NCBI GenBank assembly: GCA_031263525.1
Contig: JAISFP010000001.1
Location: forward strand, 1-39,361
Direction: 5' to 3'
DNA from: Deltaproteobacteria bacterium
GTDB taxonomy: Bacteria > Desulfobacterota > Desulfarculia > Adiutricales > Adiutricaceae
Length of the DNA: 39,361 nucleotides
Part shown: positions 24,604 through 32,887 of the stretch, piece by piece
Layout of the letters: each line of letters opens with the position of its first letter
Position numbering within the stretch: position 1 is the stretch's first letter
The notes under the pieces: generated by a model
Database searches by the model: none
What the model saw: the letters and a program-made list of their open reading frames with translations, nothing else
What the model was told of the DNA's origin: nothing
Program-made: the position numbers and the translations under genes

Positions 24604-26070
24604 GCTGGGTAGACAGCAGCCACGAGTTTGTACAGATTCACCTGGATGCGCCGGATGTGACGGATGTGACTGGTCAGGCATAACGCGCATACCGGTCGAC
24701 CGTGAGACGCTAACGCTGGGAGAACCCGTTTCTTCAGCAGGGCGGCAAACGCCTGAAAACTCACAGGACATGCCATGATCTTTTAACATGTTGCACTCTC
24801 CCCATCCCCCTCTCTCTCCTCGTCTTCTGACATTAGCCAGGCGACCGCCCAACTAGCCAGTGACCTGGCTTGCACCCCTGTTTGCATGCAACTACCGGAT
24901 CCCCTATACTGTCGAGTAGTTAAAATGGTTTTCTCTCCTCCGGACCAGTTTCCTCCCGCCAGACTGGACCGTCCTGGTCCTGACGGAACTGTCCGGATCT
25001 CCTGTCCGGCGGCAAACGCTCTCCTCTCTCCCTTATCTCTCTCCCTTATCTCTCTCCCTTATCACTCGCCACCTTCCTGAACTCTCGATTACAGTCTCTC
25101 TATCTTTCATCGGCCTCAGATATTCTTAATCTTAATATCTTAAACCTTTATTACAAGTTCGGTTAAATGTTATAATTCTGGCTATCGTTCCAGGGGTGAG
25201 AAATCAGTGCAAGACCCCAGATCTGGTATCTCTTTGCCATGATTCGCTCCCATAATGTAGGAAAAGATTTCAACATTTTCTAATATTTATCCGGAAGCGT
25301 AATAAGTTCTTTCTTAATTCTTAATTATGATAGCGTTGTTTTTAAATGGATTTGTAATTCTTATATCCAATATCCTTGTTTTTAATTTACCTTTTAAATT
25401 CCAAACTTAAAACAACGTTATCATTCAATCATTCAGTTTCTTTCATTATTAATATATTTATTATGTTTAATTATAATTGTCAATTACTGCAAACATAATT
25501 CCAGTTAATCCCTTATCTTTCTCTACATTTCATAATTCTTGTTTAAAATTCTACTACTTAAATTTCCACTATTTAAAGTGACTTCTGATAATATATCTCT
25601 TGAAACCTTCTGCTTAACACCATTTATAATCCTCATATTAATAAAATATTAATTTCTAAATCTTAACATAATTTTAATTTTCAACTCTGCTAAACATTAT
25701 ATTTTTAAGTCCTTTGCTTTACACTATCTCTCATTATCAATATTTCCTACGCCTATCTTATAACAACTTTTAACAAAATGCATCAACAAATCTTTGTGCC
25801 ACACATCCTTTCATTATTTTTCTTATAAATATCCTAACTTTTTCAAAAATATTCAGCATTTTCTAAAATTATCTAAAATAATGATTCAAATATCCTTACC
25901 CCTCATACACTTTAAACACTTTGATTTAATCATCCAAAAATTTTACCGGCTTCCGCATATCCAGAACATGCCATCTCTATCTTGGCATTTTACTGGCATC
26001 TTTATTTCCTCTGTCTCGTACTGAAGCTCTCTCGTCCTGAACCCCTTCTGTATCAGGAATTCTGTACAAC
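24604..26070. other. Long AT-rich spacer before member 5
   Basis: About 1.5 kb with no supported gene. It contains a 13-bp triplet repeat (tctctcccttatc, about 25020-25068), a MITE copy (25148-25304) and, from about 25310 to 26030, very AT-rich DNA with only short ORFs. The promoter of member 5 should lie at its right end; AT-rich hexamers are too common to pick one. Confidence 0.5.
25148..25304 (-). mobile_element. MITE-like element, subgroup A, copy 2
   Basis: This is the inverted counterpart of 1984-2140. On the minus strand it reads TATTACGCTTCCGGATAAAT through GAGCGAATCATGGCAAAGAG to CCGAACTTGTAATAA, with the same 157-bp length. The flanks AACCT and AGTTC do not match, so no target duplication is visible here. 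It lies in non-coding AT-rich DNA. Confidence 0.8.
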
Positions 26071-27444
26071 ATGACTGCCAAGGTACCCTTCCAAGATTTC
26101 CTGCTCCCGGTGCTCACCCTCGCCTCCAGAGAGGAGCAGGTGTCCCAGAAATCCATCAAGAAGCCTCTCCTGGATTTCATGAGGCTCCCGGACGGCTTCG
26201 AGAGGGAGCTCCTGCCCAAAGGCGGGACCGTGCTGTCCTCCCGGATCAGCTGGGCGTTCACCTGGCTCTATCATTCGGGCCTCCTGAAGCGAGTCGCCCT
26301 CGGGAACTACTCCGTCACCGCCGAGGGCCTCCGGGTCCTCTCCCTCGGACTGGAGAGGCTCGACAGGAAGTTCCTTATGCAGTACCCGGGCTTCCGGAAG
26401 GCGTGGACAAAAATCGACACTAGCGACGGCCCTGCCAGGCGGGGCCGCCCTGCAGGAAACGCCCCACCTGCCGGACCTCCCCCGCCTTCCGAGCCGGGCC
26501 CCCGCACCCAGCCACGGGCCGCAACTCTGTCCAGGCCCCCGAAGCCGACCGGCGAGAAGGTCCCCAAGACCCCCTCCCCCCATGGGCCCGGCGGTCAGGA
26601 CGGCGCACGTCCCGTCTCCTCCACCGAGCTCCTGCTCCCGGTCCTGAAGGCAGCGGAAGACCTTAGGGGCCGTGAGGCAGCCAACATCAAGGCTCTCATT
26701 CCCCCGGCCATGGCCTACCTGGCCGAGCACAGGGCGAAGACCGGAGGTCCTCCCCCCGGCACGGCTGACCCGGCTGACCCCGAGCTCATCGAGAGGGTCC
26801 GAAGCGCCTGCTTCCGGCTCGAGTCCGCAGGACTCATGAGGAAGAAGGCCGCGAGCCCCATGGACAGGGTCACGGACGACGGCAGAGCGCTCCTCGCCGA
26901 AAACCGCGAGAGCATCGACTACCAAGTCCTGAAGCGCTACCCCGCCTATAACTGGGCCATGGCCAGGGGGGAAGCCCGCCAGATCCTGGCCGATGCCGAG
27001 GCCGACTCGAGGGACAGGACGGTGTCCGAGATGGCCGGCCTGGTGCTCGGCCTGGGGAGGGAGGGCTTCCGCAGGCTCGGCCGGGAGATAGCCCGCGTCT
27101 CGGGTCCCGGAGCCGGCGGCCCGCCCTTCGGGAGCAGAGAGATGCCCTCCTTCACCATCGACGCGGAGGACGGTGCGGCAGCCGCGGCCAGCCTCGCGAC
27201 CTTCGCCTCCGAAATGGGTGAGGACAGGGCCTGGGTCCTTCTCGCCCGCGGGGACTTCCCCCGCGACACTGACCGACTCCTGCTCAGGCTCACCCCCAGG
27301 GTCAAGGCTACCAACGCAAGAGCGATCGCGGCGATCATGCACGATCTTGGCCTGGGCGTCACCGGCCCTCCTGCCCTGGACGGGCTCTCCGTCCTGGAGC
27401 TGAATAAGCTCTCCCCCGGCTTCTTCAAGAATCTCGGAAGCTGA
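26071..27444 (+). CDS. Array member 5: tandem winged helices plus Mrr-like tail
   Basis: 457 residues, and one of the clearest Mrr_N matches. Residues 1-105: FQDFLLPVLTLASREEQVSQ, LPKGGTVLSSRISWAFTWLY, SGLLKRVALGNYSVTAEGLR, then DRKFLMQYPGFRKAW. Residues ~185-290: a second winged helix (ELLLPVLKAAEDLRGREAAN; LESAGLMRKKA) ending DYQVLKRYPAYNWAM. Residues ~320-457: tail with EDRAWVLLARGDFPRDTDRL, AIAAIMHDLGLGV and LSPGFFKNL. No linker repeats. The strand where Mrr has QAKRY gives no matching residues, so nuclease activity is unlikely. AGGA lies upstream of the ATG. It sits alone before a 350-bp spacer. Confidence 0.8.
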   Translation: MTAKVPFQDFLLPVLTLASREEQVSQKSIKKPLLDFMRLPDGFERELLPKGGTVLSSRISWAFTWLYHSGLLKRVALGNYSVTAEGLRVLSLGLERLDRKFLMQYPGFRKAWTKIDTSDGPARRGRPAGNAPPAGPPPPSEPGPRTQPRAATLSRPPKPTGEKVPKTPSPHGPGGQDGARPVSSTELLLPVLKAAEDLRGREAANIKALIPPAMAYLAEHRAKTGGPPPGTADPADPELIERVRSACFRLESAGLMRKKAASPMDRVTDDGRALLAENRESIDYQVLKRYPAYNWAMARGEARQILADAEADSRDRTVSEMAGLVLGLGREGFRRLGREIARVSGPGAGGPPFGSREMPSFTIDAEDGAAAAASLATFASEMGEDRAWVLLARGDFPRDTDRLLLRLTPRVKATNARAIAAIMHDLGLGVTGPPALDGLSVLELNKLSPGFFKNLGS

Positions 27445-27550
27445 CCGCGTACTTCTAAAGTTGCCCGAAGGCTGACCGTGACACGACAGTAGCCCGGAGG
27501 TTGACCGTGTCATAGGAGTTGTCCGGAGGCTGACCGTGTCACGAGACCTC
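27440..27550 (+). repeat. 29-bp intergenic tandem repeat
   Basis: Starting at the stop codon of member 5, GGCTGACCGTGTCA-type units recur at 29 bp, about four imperfect copies. Their GCCCGAAGGC segments echo the 25-bp array after member 3. The remaining spacer to 27798 has purine-rich imperfect repeats (cccaagagaaatcaagagaa) and no supported gene. Confidence 0.7.
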
Positions 27551-27798
27551 CCATCCGTCGGTCCGGCCTGGGGCTATGAGGCGACCGCCAGCATCGGGAG
27601 CACCATGCGAAGATTCCCGGCCGACCCATGAGAACCCAAGGAGCACCAGAGAGAGCCCAAGAAATCCAGGCGACCCATGAGTTCCCAAGAGAAATCAAGA
27701 GAACCATTGATTTCCCGGTGAAAACGGCAAGAATCGAAGAACTTCCTAAAAACGCAAAGAGAACTCAGACACATCTCAAAACCCAGGATGCACTCAAA

Positions 27799-29541
27799 AT
27801 GAACATCATCGACAGGCTGCTCCCGCAGCTCATCAGACTCGCAGACTCGGACACGGGCATCTCCCCGGAATCGGCCCTTCAGGAGCTCGGCTCCATGCCG
27901 GGCTTCCTGGAGGAGCCCGCCGGGATCCCCGGAACCGGAGACAGTATCGCGGCCTTGTCCGGAGCCCTCGTCGCGGAGGGTTTCGGCCACCTGGAGGACG
28001 CGGCACTCGTCGGCCTCCTCCCGTCCGGGTTGTACATAACCACCACGAAGGGCCGGGGCCTGGTGAATTTCCTGGACGGCAGGGTGGACCGCAAGTTCCT
28101 GGAAAGTCGCTACCCGGAGTACGTGGCCAACCGGACCAGGCGCGAGGCCGAGAAGGTCCCGGACAACGGCGGGGTGAAGGCTCCTCCCGGCGGCACGGGC
28201 ACCCCCGAGACGGGCACCGGCGCTGCCGATGAGCCGGCCGGCACCGGGTCTCCGGAGCAGTCTCCCCCCGAGTCCGAGACCGGCGATCCATGGGATGCCC
28301 CCTGGCCCCCCCGCCCCGGCTGGCCCTTCAGGCGCGAGGCGATCCTTTCCGGCCTGCCGCTCAGGTCCTCTAGCACGGCGGCGGTCCTTGCAGTCATGGG
28401 GGAAAAGGGCGAGGCCAGCGTGAAAGATGTCCGCAAGGCGGTCTTCGGCCTCCTGCGCGACGCGAGAAGGCCTACTCGCACGAGCAGGAAGAACAGGGAG
28501 ATCGGTCCGTGGCTGAAAGACGACATCTACGACTGCATAAGGGATCTTGCCAGTGCAAACATTCTAGACAATGTCTTCACGGGGACCTACAAGATCACTG
28601 AACCCGGCAAGCTCCTCTTCCGAGAAAGGCGCGAGGAGATCACGCGTGAGTTCCTTCGCTCGATCGACATCAAACCATCGCCTGCCAACCCCCCGAATAG
28701 CGGCACAGAGCTCCCACCCCTTTCGGAGCCGCAGCCGGTGCCAGATCCCTGCGACATAACCTGGGATCCGCCGGCTCCCGAGCCGGAGCCGGAGCCCCGG
28801 CCCGGCGACATGACCGAGGGTCCGACGGCACCCGAGCCGCATCCGCGGCCCGGCAACATAACCGGGGATCCGCCTCTGCCCGAGACGAAGCCGGAGCCCG
28901 GCGACATGCCCGGAGGTCCGCCGCTGCCCAAGCCCCAACCGGGGGCGGACCCAGTCGACATATTCGGGGGTCCGCCGGCTCCCGTGCCGGGGCGGAAGAG
29001 GGGCCCCACCCCGCCGGCCGGCGCCGGGAGCCCCGCTGACGTCATTCGGGAGTACGCGGGGATCCTCAGGGATGACGTCGTCGGGAGGCTCGGCGAGAAA
29101 ATCCTGAAACTCCCCGTGAAGAAGCTGGACGACCTCGCCCGCCGGCTTGCCGAGGCGCTCAGGCTGGCCTCGACCGACCCCGCCAGCCCTCCGGCGGGGA
29201 AATGGGGCGGCCCCGTCAGGGGGCTGTTCGACTCGCCGCTCCCGGGCGAGGACAAGCTCATGATCCGGGTGAAGGCGGGCGCCGTGGCGACCGCCTCCGA
29301 CCTGGAGTCCCTCGTGGCCGACATGAACGGGGCGGACGTCACGCGGGGCGTCCTCTTCGCCCCCCTCGGCCTGGACGGCGGGGCCACGGACCGCCTGGGC
29401 AACTACGCCGGGATCCTGTGCGCCCTGGACGCCGGGCAGATGGCCAGGCTCATGCACGACCACGGCGTGGGCGTGGAGCTCTTCCGGAGGGTCGTCTGCA
29501 GAGTGCCCGACCCCGCCTTCTTCGCCAGGCTGGACGGATAG
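27799..29541 (+). CDS. Array member 6: two winged helices, 48-bp-repeat linker, Mrr-like tail
   Basis: 580 residues from the ATG at 27799. The upstream 57 codons in the track are AT-rich and unlike the family, whereas MNIIDRLLPQLIRLAD aligns with other starts. Residues 1-110: first winged helix, closing DRKFLESRYPEYVAN. Residues ~170-285: second winged helix (ASANILDNVFTGTYKITEPG). Residues ~300-405: Pro/Glu repeat linker. Residues ~415-580: tail with KWGGPVRGLFDSPLPGEDKL, RGVLFAPLGLDGG, ARLMHDHGVGVELF and VPDPAFFARL. Its tail shares the VLFAPLGLDGGA block with the second tail of member 2, and KWGG.VRGLFD with member 9. It ends 43 bp before member 7. Confidence 0.78.
   Translation: MNIIDRLLPQLIRLADSDTGISPESALQELGSMPGFLEEPAGIPGTGDSIAALSGALVAEGFGHLEDAALVGLLPSGLYITTTKGRGLVNFLDGRVDRKFLESRYPEYVANRTRREAEKVPDNGGVKAPPGGTGTPETGTGAADEPAGTGSPEQSPPESETGDPWDAPWPPRPGWPFRREAILSGLPLRSSSTAAVLAVMGEKGEASVKDVRKAVFGLLRDARRPTRTSRKNREIGPWLKDDIYDCIRDLASANILDNVFTGTYKITEPGKLLFRERREEITREFLRSIDIKPSPANPPNSGTELPPLSEPQPVPDPCDITWDPPAPEPEPEPRPGDMTEGPTAPEPHPRPGNITGDPPLPETKPEPGDMPGGPPLPKPQPGADPVDIFGGPPAPVPGRKRGPTPPAGAGSPADVIREYAGILRDDVVGRLGEKILKLPVKKLDDLARRLAEALRLASTDPASPPAGKWGGPVRGLFDSPLPGEDKLMIRVKAGAVATASDLESLVADMNGADVTRGVLFAPLGLDGGATDRLGNYAGILCALDAGQMARLMHDHGVGVELFRRVVCRVPDPAFFARLDG
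28753..28990 (+). repeat. 48-bp in-frame repeat in member 6
   Basis: cccggcgaca or cccggcaaca recurs at 28801, 28849 and 28897, 48 bp apart, with more degenerate units on either side. It encodes a 16-residue Pro/Glu-rich unit of the type EPGDMPGGPPLPKP between the second winged helix and the tail. Confidence 0.8.
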
Positions 29542-29584
29542 TTCCCAGGCCGCCGCCTGGCACCGCGCCTTCAAGGAGTCCCGC

Positions 29585-30613
29585 ATGCCCTTTCCCAAAT
29601 ACGAGGATCTCACGCTCCCGGCGCTGAGGTTCCTGGCCGGCGTCCCCTCAGCCTCCCCGGCTGACATGGAGGGGGCGATGGCCGGTCTCTTCCTTCTGTC
29701 GGACGACGACAGGAGGGAGCGTACCTCAAAGAGCCAGCAGCCCAGGCTCGTGGCCAACATCAACTGGGCCTGCAGGTACATGTGGCACGCGGGCCTGCTC
29801 ATTCGCCCGGACCCGGACAGAAAGAGCGTGTACGGGGTCAGCGGCGAAGGCTTGAGAGTTCTGGCACTCGGACTGGACAGGATAGACTTCGAGTTCCTTG
29901 TGCTCTACCCCTCCTTCCGTGAATACATCGCCAAGAGCCGGGAGTCGGCCAAAGCCAGGAAAAAGGCCAAGGATCTGGCGGCGTCAGAGGCGGCAGATGC
30001 AGAAAAGGCAGCCGGGACCAAGAGCGGCACCATACCTGGCGGAACCCCCGCCCCCGAGGCCTCCCGGCCAGGAAGGGACCGGACGGTGCCCGCGCCGCCT
30101 GCGGCAGGCCGGGAAGCGGAAGCGGCGCTGGACGCGGCCGAGGCCTCGCTCCGCGCAGAAGCCGTCCGCGAGCTCGCGGCCCTCGCTGGCGGGCTGGGAC
30201 GCCTTGGCTTCGTCCGGCTTGTGACGGATGCCATGCTCGCCCGTGGCTACAGCCCGGAGGGGTCAGCCGCTCGGGACGACGTTGCCGCCAGTGGCGCGGT
30301 CATGAAGAGCCCGCTCAGGCCCGGGCTCCTGTACGTCCTGGCGCTTCCCGCCTCCGCCGGCCCTTCCTCCGAGAGCTCGGTCCGGGCATTCGAACGGCAG
30401 GCGGCGGCGAGCGGCGCTGCCGACTGGCTTCTGGTCACCGCCTGCACGCTTGGGAAGACGGACGAGGGGACGGGCCGGACGAGGATCATGGACATTTCCG
30501 AGCTGGCCGGGCTCATGCTCGACAGCGGCGTGGGCACCAGGGATCTGGCTGTCCTGGAACTGAAGAAGGAGAAGCGGGGCTTCTTCTCCGGCCTTGGGAG
30601 GCGTCAGAGCTAA
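29585..30613 (+). CDS. Array member 7: single winged helix plus Mrr-like domain
   Basis: 342 residues, the shortest and simplest member, with an AAGGAG site. Residues 1-112: YEDLTLPALRFLAG, LVANINWACRYMWHAGLLIR, YGVSGEGLRVLALGLDRIDF, then FLVLYPSFREYI. Residues ~113-180: a charged, Ala-rich linker without tandem repeats. Residues ~185-342 follow the Mrr catalytic-domain order most fully: LGRLGFVRLVTDAMLARGYS (like FE.LV..LL..MGY in Mrr), then LLYVLALPA where Mrr has the V.VQAKR strand, then DWLLVTACT, IMDISELAGLMLDSGVGTRD and LKKEKRGFF. The active-site Asp and Q-x-K are not present. This is the best template for judging the whole family. Confidence 0.82.
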   Translation: MPFPKYEDLTLPALRFLAGVPSASPADMEGAMAGLFLLSDDDRRERTSKSQQPRLVANINWACRYMWHAGLLIRPDPDRKSVYGVSGEGLRVLALGLDRIDFEFLVLYPSFREYIAKSRESAKARKKAKDLAASEAADAEKAAGTKSGTIPGGTPAPEASRPGRDRTVPAPPAAGREAEAALDAAEASLRAEAVRELAALAGGLGRLGFVRLVTDAMLARGYSPEGSAARDDVAASGAVMKSPLRPGLLYVLALPASAGPSSESSVRAFERQAAASGAADWLLVTACTLGKTDEGTGRTRIMDISELAGLMLDSGVGTRDLAVLELKKEKRGFFSGLGRRQS

Positions 30614-31568
30614 AAGACACACGCCGCCAGGGCACCGGTTCTCACGAACTTGGATCTTCATGGCCCCCATGGCCCGAAGGCTCCCGGCCATCTGGGCCTC
30701 AGGCATCCAGGCTTCCGGCCCCATGGACACTGGCCTTCGGAGCCGCTGTCCTCCTGGCCTTCCTGGCGACCGCGGCCCCGCCTCCCCTCCGGACTGTCTC
30801 ACGGCTCTCCGATGGATTATCTTATTGAAGAAATAAATGTTTAATCAAAGGTACTGTCCATATGATAATATTGAAATAGTTTCATTCATTAAATTTACAC
30901 ACATCTGTAATTTCTCTTGCTATGCTTGCCATGTCATATCATCTTAATTTATCACTTAAATAATATTTTTTTAATAATTGCTAAATCACTAAGAATTATA
31001 AACATATTTGACTTAATATATTATACAGATAATATAGACATACCATCAATAATATTGTCCTACACACATTCAGCGCTGAACAGACACTTCAAATACGATG
31101 CCAATTAATTCAAATTGCCGTGTCTGTCAGGCGGCACGACCGAAATTGTCATGTTTTCTAACGCGAAATGTCTGTCTCTGACCGCCTCCGCAGCCGTCTG
31201 ACCCTCTCTCCGGCTGATTCTCCCTCCGCTCCGAATTGTCCGCAGCGTCAGGGCTCAGCGGCTCCGGAGGGTCCGGGGTGCAGGGTGAACGATGCCGGAA
31301 GTCCCCGCCAGGGCTGGGCCTGCCCGTGCCGCAGCCGCACCGCAGTTTTCCGGAACGGACATCCCGGCTTTCCGGCTCTCGGGCGGAACCTGACCAGCGT
31401 CCAACGCCAAAATTTGCAAACCTCAAGTGAATCGGCTATAAACTCTCAAAACGGCAACGCCGCTCCCCCCCCCCCTCCAGCCCAGACCCCGGCACGTCCT
31501 CCTGCCAGACGCCGTGCCTCGCCCCGCCGACACGCGGGCTCCCTTTTCGGTGCCCGGCGGAAGGATCC
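30614..31568. other. Spacer between members 7 and 8
   Basis: About 950 bp with no supported gene. The first ~200 bp and last ~450 bp are GC-rich; the middle (about 30830-31110) is strongly AT-rich with only tiny ORFs and may hold the promoter of the four-gene block that follows. The ORF at 31168 overlaps member 8 in another frame and is a shadow. Confidence 0.45.
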
Positions 31569-32849
31569 ATGTCCAACGTCCCCTTCAACAAGTTCCTGCA
31601 GCCCGTGCTGAAGCTGGCCGGAGAGTCGGATCGGATCACCTGCGAGACCGCAAAGGCTCCCGTCATGAGGCTCCTGGAACTCCCTCCCGAGTTCGCGGAG
31701 GAGCGCACCCCTTCCGGCAGCATCACGAAAATATCGAACAGGATCTCGTGGGCGTTCACCTACCTGAAGGCCGCCGGGCTGCTGGACCGGGTCGCCAGGG
31801 GGACCTACTCCATTACAGAGGAGGGCCGCAGCGTCCTGGACATGGGGCCCAGGATTCTGGACCGGGAGTTCCTCCTCCGCTACCCAAGCTTCAGGGAGTT
31901 CCTCCTCAGGAGCCGGGCGAGCTCCCGAAGCGGGGGCGCTCCCTCGCCGTCCGGCGCCGTGGACTCCGCCCCCACGTACCTGAGGACCACCCTGCTCTCG
32001 GAGATAGCCGAGGAGACCGCCCCTCCCGTACGCGGCGAGGGGAAGCCCGGCACGGGAGGGTTCTCCTCCGGAGAGCTGCTGCTCCCCGTACTGAAGGCCC
32101 TGGAGACGCTGGGCGAGGCGACCCTCGAGTCCGTCATGGCCTCCGCCCTCGAGCTTCTCTCCGCCCGAAGGGAGCTCTCGGGAGGGGACCCGCCGGATCC
32201 CGCCCACCCGAGGGCAGCCGAGAGGTTCGAGACCTCCGCCTACTACCTCAGGGTGGCGGGATATCTCAGAAGAAACGACAGGGGCCTGTACTCGGTGACC
32301 GAGGAGGGCCGCGAGACCCTGGCCAGGGACTTGGACGAGCTCAGGCTGACCGACCTCGGCGACTCCCCCTCCTACCGGGCGGTCCGCATCGTCGCGGAAG
32401 AGAAGAAACGGGTGGACGCGGCCTACGAGGAGCTCATGGAACAGAGCCACTCCGAGACCGTAGCCAGGCTCAGGACCATGAAGAAGGACGGGTTCAAGGC
32501 CCTGGCCCGCAGGATCGCCTGCGGCCTCGCCGTCCGGAACGGCGAGCCGGAGGCCGGCGCGACCTTCAGGGTCCTGGCCGCCGAGGACAGCCACTGGGAG
32601 GCCGAGGACATCGAGAGCTTCGCCGGGCACATGAAGACCAGAAGAGACGGAGAGTGGACCCTCTTCACCAGAGGCGAGCTCTGCCCCAAGTACCAGGCCA
32701 TCGTCCGCAGCCTCCCCATGAACGTGAAGATCTGCGACGAGTCCGCCGCCGCGGCGCTCATGTTCGAGCTCGGGGTCGGCGTAACGGTCCGGAAGACCTG
32801 GAAGATCAGGGCGATCGACCAGAAATACTTCGACATCATCACCATCTAG
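31569..32849 (+). CDS. Array member 8: compact tandem winged helices plus Mrr-like tail
   Basis: 426 residues with GGAAGGA just upstream. Residues 1-110: FNKFLQPVLKLAGESDRITC, LPSG-like PSGSITKISNRISWAFTYLK, AGLLDRVARGTYSITEEGRS, DREFLLRYPSFREFL. This is very close to the Mrr_N consensus. Residues ~158-270: second winged helix (AGYLRRNDRGLYSVTEEGRE), closing SPSYRAVRIVAEE, a motif shared with member 10. Residues ~290-426: tail with GEWTLFTRGELCPKYQAI, AALMFELGVGVTVRKT and RAIDQKYFD, close to the Mrr C-terminal pattern. No repeat linker. First gene of a tight four-gene run; 38 bp to the next. Confidence 0.82.
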   Translation: MSNVPFNKFLQPVLKLAGESDRITCETAKAPVMRLLELPPEFAEERTPSGSITKISNRISWAFTYLKAAGLLDRVARGTYSITEEGRSVLDMGPRILDREFLLRYPSFREFLLRSRASSRSGGAPSPSGAVDSAPTYLRTTLLSEIAEETAPPVRGEGKPGTGGFSSGELLLPVLKALETLGEATLESVMASALELLSARRELSGGDPPDPAHPRAAERFETSAYYLRVAGYLRRNDRGLYSVTEEGRETLARDLDELRLTDLGDSPSYRAVRIVAEEKKRVDAAYEELMEQSHSETVARLRTMKKDGFKALARRIACGLAVRNGEPEAGATFRVLAAEDSHWEAEDIESFAGHMKTRRDGEWTLFTRGELCPKYQAIVRSLPMNVKICDESAAAALMFELGVGVTVRKTWKIRAIDQKYFDIITI

Positions 32850-32887
32850 CCGCAGGCAGCGTAGCTGCCCCGGCATGAAGATCCCTC

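Noticed and set aside
31514-32878. 454-residue plus-strand ORF overlapping member 8
   Set aside because: It is another frame of the same DNA, Arg/Pro/Gly-rich. Member 8 in the alternative frame matches the Mrr_N consensus.
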